From Candidatus Thiodiazotropha endolucinida (GTDB taxonomy: Bacteria; Pseudomonadota; Gammaproteobacteria; Chromatiales; Chromatiaceae), in contig NZ_MARB01000012.1 of the NCBI RefSeq assembly GCF_001715975.1, forward strand, positions 87,432-151,431: DNA of 64,000 nucleotides. Direction: 5' to 3'. Made by a program: the position numbers and the translations under genes. Positions 8,864-17,638 of this stretch are shown here, one piece after another (position 1 is the first letter of the stretch; every line of letters begins with the position of its first letter). The notes under the pieces were generated by a model, which saw only the letters and a list, made by a program, of their open reading frames with translations, was not told the DNA's origin and made no database searches.

Positions 8864-10696
8864 ATGATACGAAAAATATTTCTTCCCAGCATTCTGATCA
8901 TACTAACCTATGGCTTCTGGATCAGTCCTGATTTCAAGGAGATAGCAGCGGGTGTCGCCATCTTTCTATTCGGCATGCTGTCTCTCGAGGAGGGCTTCAA
9001 GGCATTTACCGGCGGAACGCTGGAGCGGATCTTGCGCAATAGCACCAACCGTTACTGGAAAAGCCTCAGCTTCGGTATCGTCAGCACCACGATCATGCAG
9101 TCCAGCTCACTGGTGTCGGTCATCACCATCTCCTTTCTCAGCGCCGGCCTGATCACCCTGGCTGCCGGTATCGGCATCATCTTCGGCGCCAATATCGGCA
9201 CCACAACAGGGGCCTGGTTGATTGCCGGTCTCGGCTTGAAGGTGAAAATCTCAGCCTACGCCATGCCCATGCTGGCATTCGGCATCATCATGGTTTTCCA
9301 AAAGTCCAATACATACAAAGGATTAGGCTACATACTCGCCGGCCTCGGCTTCCTGTTTCTCGGCATTCATCACATGAAGGAGGGCTTCGAGGCCTTCAAA
9401 TCCACCATCGACCTGACCGAATTCGCCGTTGCCGGCTATCCCGGCCTGTTTCTGTTTGCCGGCATCGGCATATTCGCCACCGTCGTCATGCAATCGAGCC
9501 ATGCCACCCTGGTATTGATTCTGACCGGCCTCGCAGCGGGGCAGATCACCTATGAAAACGCCCTTGCATTGGCGATAGGCGCCAACGTGGGTACCTGTAT
9601 TACCGCAATCCTCGGCTCGCTCAGCGCCAATGTGGAGGGAAAACGCCTGGCGGCTGCACACCTTGTCTTCAATGTCATAACCGGTGTCATAGCCATCGTC
9701 TTTATCCAACAGTTTCTGTGGGGCGTTGAGAGCATCAGCGCCCTGGTGGGAATAGCAGACGAAGACTACACCCTGAAACTGGCCGTATTCCATACTCTGT
9801 TCAACATCACCGGTGTATTGGTCATGACGCCGTTTATAAGCATGCTTGTCACCAAATTGGAAAGCATGCTGCGGGCAAAGGAGGTTTCGGTTGTTGAACC
9901 CAAATACCTCTACGATGCCACCATGGGATTTCCCGATACGGTGATGGAGTCGGTACGCAAGGAAACCCTGCATCTCTACGATAATGCCCTGGAGATTATT
10001 GCCCATGGTGTCAGTCTCCACAGGCGTGATGTTTTCTCCTCGGCCGATCTGTCTGAAATCGTTGAAAAACCTCATAAAGTTATCGATATCGATATCGACG
10101 AGGTGTATGGCCGCAACGTCAAGGTGCTGTACGGTGCCATCGTCAGCTATATCTCGGAAGCCCAGACCCAGATCACGTCGGAGTACTCTGAAGACCTCTA
10201 CTCCCTGAGACTGGCAGGCCGACACATCGTGGAGGCCTTGAAGGACGTGAAACACTTGCGCAAGAACCTGGCAACCTATATGGTTTCAGACAATGAGCAT
10301 ATTCGTGCAGAATATAATAAATTCAGGTTGCAAATTGGTAACATTCTGCGTGAGCTTGGGGATTTAAGGATACAGTCCGAGGATCCGGATAACATCACAA
10401 TCCTCAATCTGGACGGTCTGAAAGCGGAGATTGAAGAGATCGATGTGGTAGCCAACGGTTCGCTGGATCATCTGATTCGTGAGAACCTGATAACCGAGAA
10501 GATGGCCACATCGATTATGAATGACAGCGCCTACACCTTCGACATCTCCAAAAATCTGATCGACATGGCGGAGATACTGTTCGCCGCACGCGCACTTGAT
10601 CTCAGAGAGGCGGAACAGGATATCGCACTCAACGAAGATGAACTGGAACAGATCATCGAAGAGGTCGAGGCCGAAGAAAAAGCACAAGACAGATAG
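8864..10696 (+). CDS. Na/Pi cotransporter family protein with PhoU-like C-terminal domain (second copy)
   Basis: 610 residues. The two inverted Na/Pi repeats both show QSS motifs (MQSSSLVSV near residue 85, MQSSHATLV near residue 209; the third Ser is His in the second). Residues 360-600 form a helical PhoU-like domain with an acidic C-terminal tail. It is only distantly similar to the copy at 3259-5058, so this is not a recent duplication. A Pho-box-like site lies 150 bases upstream, and a small basic coiled-coil gene starts 20 bases downstream, as with the other copy. Confidence 0.92.
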   Translation: MIRKIFLPSILIILTYGFWISPDFKEIAAGVAIFLFGMLSLEEGFKAFTGGTLERILRNSTNRYWKSLSFGIVSTTIMQSSSLVSVITISFLSAGLITLAAGIGIIFGANIGTTTGAWLIAGLGLKVKISAYAMPMLAFGIIMVFQKSNTYKGLGYILAGLGFLFLGIHHMKEGFEAFKSTIDLTEFAVAGYPGLFLFAGIGIFATVVMQSSHATLVLILTGLAAGQITYENALALAIGANVGTCITAILGSLSANVEGKRLAAAHLVFNVITGVIAIVFIQQFLWGVESISALVGIADEDYTLKLAVFHTLFNITGVLVMTPFISMLVTKLESMLRAKEVSVVEPKYLYDATMGFPDTVMESVRKETLHLYDNALEIIAHGVSLHRRDVFSSADLSEIVEKPHKVIDIDIDEVYGRNVKVLYGAIVSYISEAQTQITSEYSEDLYSLRLAGRHIVEALKDVKHLRKNLATYMVSDNEHIRAEYNKFRLQIGNILRELGDLRIQSEDPDNITILNLDGLKAEIEEIDVVANGSLDHLIRENLITEKMATSIMNDSAYTFDISKNLIDMAEILFAARALDLREAEQDIALNEDELEQIIEEVEAEEKAQDR

Positions 10697-10716
10697 ATAA
10701 CGAAGAGGTAGCCACC

Positions 10717-10971
10717 ATGCCCCCACCAGAGAAAATCGTAAAAAAATTGATGGACCTGCTCGATTCAGGCAAAAAAAAGGATAGGGCCAAATGCGACCGC
10801 ATCTCAGAACTCTTAAAGAAACTAAAAAAGCAGGAACGCGTAGTCAAAGAGAAACTGGCCAACGAAAAGGACCGAACAAAACGCAAGCGCCTGTCAACCG
10901 AGGTCAAAATCATCCATACTCAGCGTAAAAAGGCGATTCGGCGTTTCAAGGAGCTGAAAAGCAAGTGTTAG
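10717..10971 (+). CDS. Small basic coiled-coil protein linked to Na/Pi cotransporter (second copy)
   Basis: 84 residues, strongly basic, almost one continuous predicted helix from about residue 5 to 80, ending in Cys. It is paralogous to the 2962-3219 product: both share the blocks LD-x-GKK, LLK-x-L, EK, KRL, E-x-KI and KK-x3-R in register. The start follows a GAGG-type ribosome site and lies 20 bases after the Na/Pi cotransporter stop, so the two are co-transcribed. There is no signal peptide. Function is unknown. Confidence 0.75.
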   Translation: MPPPEKIVKKLMDLLDSGKKKDRAKCDRISELLKKLKKQERVVKEKLANEKDRTKRKRLSTEVKIIHTQRKKAIRRFKELKSKC

Positions 10972-10996
10972 GTAAGCGTGAACACGCTGACAATCA

Positions 10997-11965
10997 CTAT
11001 TTATAGTTATCCAGTGCATCAAGCAGGCGCTGCCGAATTGCTTGACGCAGATCAGGCGGTGAAATAATTTCCACATCAGGACCATATTTCAATAGATCCA
11101 TCAGTAGTTCCTCAGGGTTGCCGTAGGGTAATGTCAATTCGTATCGCCCATCCTCCAGCCAGCGAAACTGTTGTTTGGGGTGCCACTCTTCAGAGGCCAC
11201 CCACTTGGCTGCACGGGGTGTGAAGCGCACGACTGCCAGATGATTGGCTTGCCCCGAAAATATGCCGTAGGTATCGGCAAAGTGGTGTTCCAGCTGCTCT
11301 TCCTCCACCTCTTTCGCGGCATAATCCAGCTGCCTTGCTTGCCGAATCGAATCCATGGCAAAGGTACGTATTCCCTCACGCAAATGACACCAGGCATCCA
11401 GATACCAATTGTCGCGATAGTGGGTGAGGCGTTGTGGAGACACCTCGCGCTCGCTAAGCGTATCACCTGATCGGTTGTAATAGGTGAGATAGATCCGGCG
11501 CCTGGCTGCCAGGCTTCCTGCAATGAGGGTAAAGAACGGACTGGAGGGCCGGGCGGCGGCTCGTATCAGTCGAATCCTGTTTGTGAGCGATTCACCACCC
11601 TGCCCCTGCTGCCGCTCCAGCAGCGTGTCGATCTTTCGCCGCAACGGTTGCAGGTGGCTCTCCAGGAGGCCAGGCTGCACTGCTTCAAGTAACTGCTGAA
11701 CGGTGAGTAATGCATGCAGTTCAGAGGCATTGAACCAGAGTCCCGGCAGTTCATACATCTCCCCTTCATTCGGATCGTATCGATAGCCGTTGAGTTTTCG
11801 ATCATAGACGATCGGTGCATTGAGGTAGAGACGCATCTCTTCGATGAGGCGCTTCACAGTGGCCCGGGAACACTCCAGCTCCTGTTCCAATCGATGTCTC
11901 GAAACCGGATAGCGGGCTGTCTGCAGGATACGGTTGAGCTCAAAAATCCGGTCGAACCGATCCAT
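10997..11965 (-). CDS. WYL-domain transcriptional regulator (YafY-like)
   Basis: 322 residues from ATG 11965; a TTG at 11977 would overlap the rsfS stop as TTGA and cannot be excluded. The N-terminal 55 residues are a winged helix (HTH_11/DeoR type, SRHRLEQELECSRATVKRLI). The middle and C-terminal parts contain a WYL domain (about residues 140-220, with the YNRSGDTLSEREVSPQRL stretch) and a WCX-like end. Such proteins sense ligands or nucleic acid and control genes nearby or elsewhere. The target is unknown. It lies directly downstream of rsfS, which is unrelated in function. Confidence 0.88.
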   Translation of the reverse strand: MDRFDRIFELNRILQTARYPVSRHRLEQELECSRATVKRLIEEMRLYLNAPIVYDRKLNGYRYDPNEGEMYELPGLWFNASELHALLTVQQLLEAVQPGLLESHLQPLRRKIDTLLERQQGQGGESLTNRIRLIRAAARPSSPFFTLIAGSLAARRRIYLTYYNRSGDTLSEREVSPQRLTHYRDNWYLDAWCHLREGIRTFAMDSIRQARQLDYAAKEVEEEQLEHHFADTYGIFSGQANHLAVVRFTPRAAKWVASEEWHPKQQFRWLEDGRYELTLPYGNPEELLMDLLKYGPDVEIISPPDLRQAIRQRLLDALDNYK

Positions 11966-11973
11966 GCAAGGTG

Positions 11974-12333
11974 TCAAATAGATTTAAGTTTCTGCGCAGG
12001 GTTGTCCGGCTCATCCAGAGACCAGAGTCTTTCCAGATGGTAGAAATCCCGCACCTTTGGCTGCATCACATGCACCACGACACCGTTAAGGTCCACCAGG
12101 GCCCATTCACCATCTTCCATCCCCTCGGTACCGAGCGGGGCTTCACCGGCTTGTTTCGCTTTGAAGGCCACTGTCTGGGCAATCGATTTCACATGCCTGT
12201 CAGAGGTGCCGCTGGCGACAACCATGATATCTGTTATGCTGGTCTTTCCTCGTACATCCAGTACCACCACATCCTTAGCTTTCATGTCGTCCAGCGCCTG
12301 CAGAACGACGTCTCTGAGTTCTTCTATTTGCAT
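11974..12333 (-). CDS. rsfS: Ribosome silencing factor RsfS
   Basis: 119 residues, full length for the family. It contains the RsfS/Iojap core: DVVVLDV near residue 22, then [22 protein letters not shown]. The protein binds ribosomal protein L14 of the 50S subunit and blocks subunit joining in starvation or stationary phase. It sits downstream of nadD with an 82-base gap, the arrangement usual in gammaproteobacteria. Confidence 0.96.
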   Translation of the reverse strand: MQIEELRDVVLQALDDMKAKDVVVLDVRGKTSITDIMVVASGTSDRHVKSIAQTVAFKAKQAGEAPLGTEGMEDGEWALVDLNGVVVHVMQPKVRDFYHLERLWSLDEPDNPAQKLKSI

Positions 12334-12415
12334 TGAGTCCTGTGTCTGTTGCCTAAAAAAGTGACCGAATCACCGGTGGGGTGCGATTTTACCCAATCTT
12401 AAGGTCAAGCATAAC

Positions 12416-13066
12416 CTATTGTGGCTCTTTTGCATGATCCGTCAGATAGAGATGTTTGTTTTCAATGAGTTGCAGCACCGCCTCCGGTAGCAGAAAGCGT
12501 GGAGTCCGCCCCTCGGCAACCAGGCTACGGATCTTGCTCGCTGAAATATCAAGCTGGGTAACCGGCTGGTGCAGGATCATGCCACAATCCCGATCCCTGA
12601 GTTGCGCAGGGTTGGAGACGAGACGGGCATCAAGCAGCATTTCAACCTTTGATTCCTTGGAGCGCTCCTCCCCCGGCCGCTTCATCACAATGAGATGGGC
12701 AAGACGCAGAATCTGATCCGGGCGATGCCAGCCGAGAAAACCGTCAAATGCATCCATGCCCAACAACAGGCATAACGACCTGTCAGGTTGTTCTTTTCGC
12801 AAACTGGCGAGAGTATCCACCGTATAGGAATCCCCTGCACGCCGTATCTCCCTGTCGTCGACAACAAAACCCTGTTGCTGTCGCGTTGCGAGGCGCACCA
12901 TTTCGAGTCTCAGATCTGCGGGTGTCTTGGGCTGATCGCGGTGTACCGCGCCATGCAGGGGGATGAATCGGACCTCATCCAGCCCGACAGTTTGCATCAC
13001 ATCCAGCGCAGTGCGCAGATGGCCGAAGTGAATCGGATCGAAGGTGCCACCGAAAATGCCGATCAT
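12416..13066 (-). CDS. nadD: Nicotinate-nucleotide adenylyltransferase
   Basis: 216 residues. The N-terminus shows the nucleotidyl transferase signature GGTFDPIHFGHL, with the HxGH catalytic histidines, and the C-terminal part has the ISASKIR motif that binds ATP phosphates. It converts nicotinate mononucleotide and ATP to deamido-NAD in cytosolic NAD synthesis. It begins 14 bases after the proA stop, so proA-nadD-rsfS probably form one transcript. Confidence 0.97.
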   Translation of the reverse strand: MIGIFGGTFDPIHFGHLRTALDVMQTVGLDEVRFIPLHGAVHRDQPKTPADLRLEMVRLATRQQQGFVVDDREIRRAGDSYTVDTLASLRKEQPDRSLCLLLGMDAFDGFLGWHRPDQILRLAHLIVMKRPGEERSKESKVEMLLDARLVSNPAQLRDRDCGMILHQPVTQLDISASKIRSLVAEGRTPRFLLPEAVLQLIENKHLYLTDHAKEPQ

Positions 13067-13080
13067 CTTCTCGCGTCTAG

Positions 13081-14352
13081 TCAGCTACGGATGTGACCAT
13101 CACCAAGCACGATGAACTTTACCGAGGTCAGCCCCTCCAGGCCGACCGGGCCCCGAGCGTGGAACTTGTCTGTCGAGATACCGATTTCAGCGCCCAAGCC
13201 ATATTCGAATCCATCCGCGAAACGGGTCGAGGCGTTTACCATCACCGAGCTTGAATCCACTTCGGTGAGAAAACGGCGGGCACGTGTGTAATTCTCGGTC
13301 ACAATGGCATCAGTATGCTGAGAACTGTGGCGATTGATATGAGCAATGGCCTGTTCCAGGCCTGCGACAACCTTGATGGAGAGTATCGGCGCCAGATACT
13401 CTGTATCCCAATCAGCCTCGGTCGCTGGCTGACAGTCGGCAACGATCTCCCGCGTGCGTTCACACCCCCGCAGTTCGACCCCCTTGTCGATCAGCGCACC
13501 GCCAATCTTTGAGAGGGTCTGTTCAGCGACCCCATCCGCCACCAGCAGGGTCTCCATTGTGTTACAGGTGCCATAGCGTTGAGTTTTGGCGTTCATCGCC
13601 ACTGCAAATGCCTTGTCAAGATCGGCCTGGTCATCGATATAGACATGACAGATCCCGTCCAGATGCTTGATTACCGGCACTCTGGCTTCCTGGCTGATAC
13701 GCTCGATCAGGCCTTTGCCTCCGCGTGGAATAATGACATCGATTGATTCAGGCATGGTGATCATCTGACCCACGGCAGAGCGGTCGGTGGTGGCCACCAC
13801 CTGTACCGCTTCCTGAGGCAGGCCCGCTTTTCGTAAACCGCTATGAATCGAAGCCGCAATTGCCTGGTTGGAATAGTAGGCCTCGCTGCCACCCCGCAAC
13901 ACTGCGGCATTACCGGATTTCATACAGAGTGCCGCAGCATCGGCTGTGACATTGGGACGTGATTCGTAAATGATGCCGACGACCCCCAAAGGCACCCGCA
14001 TACGACCCACCTGGATCCCGCTCGGGAGATACTTCATATCAAAGATCTCGCCGATGGGATCGGAAAGAGCGGCAATCTGACGCAAACCCTCGATCATGCT
14101 GTCGATTCGCCCAGGCGTCAGTTCGAGGCGATCCAGCAAGGCTGCGTCCAGCCCTTTCTCCGCACCCGCCTCCAGATCCTTGCTGTTTTCCGCCATCAAC
14201 CTCTCTCTGGACACACCCAGTTCATCGGCAATGGCCTCGAGAGCTCTGTTTTTTTGCGCGGTAGTGGCGCTGGCAAGCACCCTTGAGGCCTGGCGGGCCT
14301 CTCCACCGAGCGCTGTCATGTAGCTGGCGACATCGGAAATCTGTTTTGACAT
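13081..14352 (-). CDS. proA: Glutamate-5-semialdehyde dehydrogenase (gamma-glutamyl phosphate reductase)
   Basis: 423 residues, the usual length for ProA. The active-site cysteine is in the [12 protein letters not shown] stretch, and the family blocks [18 protein letters not shown] and [10 protein letters not shown] are present. It reduces gamma-glutamyl phosphate with NADPH, the second step of proline synthesis. proA-nadD-rsfS run together. holA lies upstream on the same strand but is separated by about 1.7 kb of accessory genes. Confidence 0.97.
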   Translation of the reverse strand: MSKQISDVASYMTALGGEARQASRVLASATTAQKNRALEAIADELGVSRERLMAENSKDLEAGAEKGLDAALLDRLELTPGRIDSMIEGLRQIAALSDPIGEIFDMKYLPSGIQVGRMRVPLGVVGIIYESRPNVTADAAALCMKSGNAAVLRGGSEAYYSNQAIAASIHSGLRKAGLPQEAVQVVATTDRSAVGQMITMPESIDVIIPRGGKGLIERISQEARVPVIKHLDGICHVYIDDQADLDKAFAVAMNAKTQRYGTCNTMETLLVADGVAEQTLSKIGGALIDKGVELRGCERTREIVADCQPATEADWDTEYLAPILSIKVVAGLEQAIAHINRHSSQHTDAIVTENYTRARRFLTEVDSSSVMVNASTRFADGFEYGLGAEIGISTDKFHARGPVGLEGLTSVKFIVLGDGHIRS

Positions 14353-14745
14353 GATCGTATGGTTGTCTCGTTAATTACTGCAGCCTAGGTTTAGGCAGCT
14401 GGATCAATTAAGCTGCTAACTTTAACAAATCTCGAACAAAATAACGCCATCCTTGATCCGGTCCTCCCCCGACCGGCAGTGCACCCGCTTCTCAAATGCG
14501 TGTATCTCAAAAACCATAATAAATTTATGGAGACAATTCGTGAGCCCCCCTGATCTTCTCATCAGATTATTTACATCTTATTGATAATAATAAGTAATTA
14601 TCTCACCGAGACTTCAATGACCGAAACCATTCGCCATCGCTGAATTGAATTATTGCCTCTTCTGATCACCAAATTACTTAAGTTCGACAGAATCCAACCG
14701 ATCTATGTTGTGAGTAAAGATAGATATCGAGCAAAGCCTACGGCC
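14353..14745. other. Intergenic region between proA and the retropepsin-like gene
   Basis: 393 bases, AT-rich toward the right with runs such as TTATTGATAATAATAAG. It should contain divergent promoters for proA (left) and the protease-like gene (right). No gene, hairpin terminator or recognised operator was found. Confidence 0.6.
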
Positions 14746-15261
14746 ATGATCAAAACACTTCTAAGTACCCTGTTGATACTCGGTTATAGCGGTCAGCTAT
14801 GGGCGGAGCAGTTCATCTTTGATGTACCCATGTTCTCCAAGGGCGCCAGCACCTACTATATAGCGGGTAAGATCGGAGACATGCCGGAAACAGAGTTCAT
14901 GGTCGATACAGGCTCCAGTTATATGACTATCAATGAGGTTACTCTGAGCGAGTTGCAGGCCAGTGGCAGTCCACGCTACTTACGGAATTTGAAGGGAGTA
15001 TTAGCCAATGGAGATGAGTTGAATGTACCTGTCTACAAGATCTCGAATGTTCGAATCGGCGATGAATGCCTGTTGAAGGAGGTTGACGTCGCGGTGTTTC
15101 CCGGTAAGACACGTCAGATCCTGGGGTTGAGCGCATTGTCGAAGACCGCACCTTTTATTTTTTCCACCCAACCACCACAGCTACAGTTGAGTAATTGCCA
15201 TCTGGTTAAGGCGGAGACCGGCAACCAGACTAAGCTGGCCGCCGGTATTAAGACCCCCTAA
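14746..15261 (+). CDS. Exported retropepsin-like aspartic protease family protein
   Basis: 171 residues from ATG 14746; the longer reading starts at a TTG and adds a tail before the signal peptide. Residues 1-20 are a signal peptide (hydrophobic LLSTLLILGY, likely cut after LWA). The single aspartic protease motif VDTGSS has its Asp at residue 54, and the matching hydrophobic ILGLSAL motif lies near residue 125, as in single-domain bacterial retropepsins that work as dimers. It is probably periplasmic. Substrates are unknown. It is convergent with two EF-hand genes. Confidence 0.8.
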   Translation: MIKTLLSTLLILGYSGQLWAEQFIFDVPMFSKGASTYYIAGKIGDMPETEFMVDTGSSYMTINEVTLSELQASGSPRYLRNLKGVLANGDELNVPVYKISNVRIGDECLLKEVDVAVFPGKTRQILGLSALSKTAPFIFSTQPPQLQLSNCHLVKAETGNQTKLAAGIKTP

Positions 15262-15286
15262 AAGGAGATCCTACTCCCTACCGAAG

Positions 15287-15538
15287 TTATTTGCCTTCAG
15301 GGGCGCTGCTAGCCTCGAATGCACTGAACTCGGCCGCATCAACTTGTCCATCCTGATTCGCATCGGCGGTTTCCCAGCCCTTATAGAGCGCCTCGTGAGC
15401 TGTCGCCTCTTCAGAAGAGATGGCACCATCAGCATTGGCGTCGAGTTTGCTGAATGCATCCTCGCCAGCAACCGCTGCGGTAAGAAAACCTGCTGCTGCC
15501 AGAGCTACTGCAGAATGGAGGATAGTTTTTTTATTCAT
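15287..15538 (-). CDS. Exported EF-hand calcium-binding protein
   Basis: 83 residues from ATG 15538, which has AAGGAG upstream; a TTG further up is discarded. An N-terminal signal peptide (about 1-24, ending TAAVA) is followed by two canonical EF-hand loops, DANADGAISSEE and DANQDGQVDAAE, each with acidic ligands at loop positions 1, 3, 5 and 12. It is predicted to bind calcium in the periplasm or outside the cell. It is a tandem paralogue of the next gene; the pair shares loop spacing and the EALYK-x-W stretch between loops. Confidence 0.88.
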   Translation of the reverse strand: MNKKTILHSAVALAAAGFLTAAVAGEDAFSKLDANADGAISSEEATAHEALYKGWETADANQDGQVDAAEFSAFEASSAPEGK

Positions 15539-15697
15539 AATGTTCTCCTTAACGGAATGTAATGATTTTCGATCCAAAAAGCCCTGTCTGGGCCCTCCGG
15601 TATTTCATGAGACACCGCTGGGGGAAGAATTTAAGTGAAGTCAATCACAAAAACACAACTTTAATTCCCAGCAAAAATGGGTTTTTAGGGTTACTCC

Positions 15698-15946
15698 TTA
15701 TTTCTCGCTGTTTTCACTTTTAATTTCAAAGGCGCTGAACTCGGCGGAATCGATTCTGCCGTCGTTATTGGCATCGACAGTTGACCAGTTCTTATAGAGT
15801 GCCTCGCTTACAATCGACTCTTCTGCGGAGATGAAACCATCTGCATTTCGATCCAGCTTCATGAACGCGTCTTCAGCGGCTGTGACGCTACACACCCCAC
15901 CTAATGTTATAATTGCAAAAACTTGATTTATTAGGATTTTTTTCAT
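15698..15946 (-). CDS. Exported EF-hand calcium-binding protein (tandem paralogue)
   Basis: 82 residues from ATG 15946, six bases after AAGGAG; a GTG just before it is also in frame. The signal peptide (about 1-23, ending VTAAE) is followed by EF-hand loops DRNADGFISAEE and DANNDGRIDSAE. Layout and length match the gene at 15287-15538, so the two arose by duplication. They have separate ribosome sites and a gap of about 160 bases. Confidence 0.88.
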   Translation of the reverse strand: MKKILINQVFAIITLGGVCSVTAAEDAFMKLDRNADGFISAEESIVSEALYKNWSTVDANNDGRIDSAEFSAFEIKSENSEK

Positions 15947-16108
15947 CACCTGCTCCTTGTTGATGTTGTTTGAATCCCAGGCCGCCAGGATAGCGGCCTT
16001 GGGTGGCAGATCTGACTATGCGGGAAGAATTAATGGCTTGACCTGGTTCACAAATAAGCGTTATGCCCATTACAAACCATTATCTCCCTGGGCACTGTGA
16101 GCAACAGG

Positions 16109-17119
16109 TCACATCTGAGGTATGCCCGCCATACCCCTTGCGAGCTGTTGAAACAACAACCAGGGATCCGCAGAATCCAGCCCCTTTATTGCCTTATCCG
16201 CCAGCGCGCAATCCGATAACAGACGCTGCCAATGATCCACCTGTCGCTGCAATGCCCTGCGCAGGATCGGCTTACGCCTGTCCCAGACGTGGTGTTTAGC
16301 CATTACCTGGTCCACACCCACGCCCAACCTTATCTCAAAGCCCATTTCGGCGAGCAGACGAATCTCCCGGCTTAATGCCCAAAGCACCACCGGTGCCGCA
16401 ACACCCTCACCCTTCAGACCCTGCAAAATACGGCTCCCCTTGGTGATATCGCCCACAAGCAGGGTATCGACGAGGGTAAAGATATCGAACCGGGCACTAT
16501 CAGCCACGGCCTCGATGAGCTTTTCCGGTGTAACCACACCCTGACCATACAACAGCAACAGTTTCTCTATCTCTTGGCTGGCCGCAAGCAGATTTCCCTC
16601 GACCCGATCTGCAAGCATCTCCACCACACCTGTTTCCGGTATCAGTCCCGCGCGTCGCAAGCGCTGCTCGATCCAGGGGACCAGCCGCTTCCCTTCAACC
16701 GGCCAGATCTGTACCACCACACCTGTCCGCTCAACCGCCTGATACCACTTGCTGTTTGCCTGCATCCGTTCCAATTTGGGAAGTGTTATCAGCAAGATGG
16801 TATCGATTGCCGGACGCTGGCAGTAGGCGCCGAGGGATTTCCCCCCTTCTGCACCCAGTTTTCCACTGTTGAGGCGTAGCTCCAGTAGCCGTTTCTCACC
16901 AAACAGCGAAAGGCTTTCGGCGGCAGTGTTCAGACTCGACCAGTCAAATCCACCCACCTGATCCAGGACTTCACGTTCGCTGTATCCCTGCCGATGCGCT
17001 GCATGCCTTATCGCATCCCCCGCCTCTTGCATCTGTAAGGGTTCGTCACCGCTCAACAGATAGACAGGGGCAAGCTGTTGCTGCAGATGGTTTTCCAGTT
17101 GTTCATTGCGCAGACGCAT
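16109..17119 (-). CDS. holA: DNA polymerase III delta subunit
   Basis: 336 residues, the normal HolA length. The N-terminal block has the family opening LRNEQLENHLQQQLAPVYLL followed by SGDEPL, and the C-terminal block has the RRKPILRRALQR stretch. The subunit opens the beta clamp as part of the clamp loader. It follows lptE by 20 bases in the conserved leuS-lptE-holA arrangement. Confidence 0.95.
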   Translation of the reverse strand: MRLRNEQLENHLQQQLAPVYLLSGDEPLQMQEAGDAIRHAAHRQGYSEREVLDQVGGFDWSSLNTAAESLSLFGEKRLLELRLNSGKLGAEGGKSLGAYCQRPAIDTILLITLPKLERMQANSKWYQAVERTGVVVQIWPVEGKRLVPWIEQRLRRAGLIPETGVVEMLADRVEGNLLAASQEIEKLLLLYGQGVVTPEKLIEAVADSARFDIFTLVDTLLVGDITKGSRILQGLKGEGVAAPVVLWALSREIRLLAEMGFEIRLGVGVDQVMAKHHVWDRRKPILRRALQRQVDHWQRLLSDCALADKAIKGLDSADPWLLFQQLARGMAGIPQM

Positions 17120-17139
17120 GTGGAATCCCGAGAATATCG

Positions 17140-17634
17140 CTATTTGATGGCTTCGAGACGACGAATGATCTGTTCCGCCATTTCATTTCGCATATCATAT
17201 TTCATCAAGCTGGTTTCACTTCTTTGGCCGAGCTCATCGTCACCACTGAAACTGAGCTGACGCAACAGATCCAGCTGCTGCTCCACGCCCGGTTCACCGC
17301 TACCCGGCACCCTGGCACGAATCACGGCAGATAGATGCAGTTCCTTGTCCAGCGCCTTGCCGCCGGCATCCACCGATAGCACTCTGCTGGTGAACCTTTC
17401 CTCTACGACCTCGATATTCAGCTTTGCTGAGGCTTCATCACCGGCCATTACCGCACCCCTGCCCTGTAAATTGTCATACAGAACAGCGGCCAGGCTCTCC
17501 CGTTTCTCAAAACCGGAGATATAGAGCCCATTCAGTGCGGGTGACAGCTGCCCATACCCCTTGAGGTGGAAACCGCAACCCGCGAAAAGGACCGATATCA
17601 GCACGCTCCAAAGCAGTTGATGGCGAATATGCAC
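17140..17634 (-). CDS. lptE: LPS-assembly lipoprotein LptE
   Basis: About 164 residues from GTG 17634; a TTG at 17649, with a weak GGTGA site, overlaps the leuS end and is also possible. The lipobox LFAGC falls around residue 20, followed by GFHLKGYGQL, typical of LptE/RlpB. The protein is an outer-membrane lipoprotein that plugs LptD and helps insert lipopolysaccharide. Genes on either side (leuS, holA) are the standard partners. Confidence 0.92.
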   Translation of the reverse strand: MHIRHQLLWSVLISVLFAGCGFHLKGYGQLSPALNGLYISGFEKRESLAAVLYDNLQGRGAVMAGDEASAKLNIEVVEERFTSRVLSVDAGGKALDKELHLSAVIRARVPGSGEPGVEQQLDLLRQLSFSGDDELGQRSETSLMKYDMRNEMAEQIIRRLEAIK

Positions 17635-17638
17635 TGAA

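Noticed and set aside
9323-10255. A 310-codon frame antisense to the second Na/Pi cotransporter
   Set aside because: It is a shadow of the well-supported transporter and PhoU-like coding sequence.
10974-10987. A 6-bp hairpin after the second small coiled-coil gene as a terminator
   Set aside because: The stem is short and no T-run follows.
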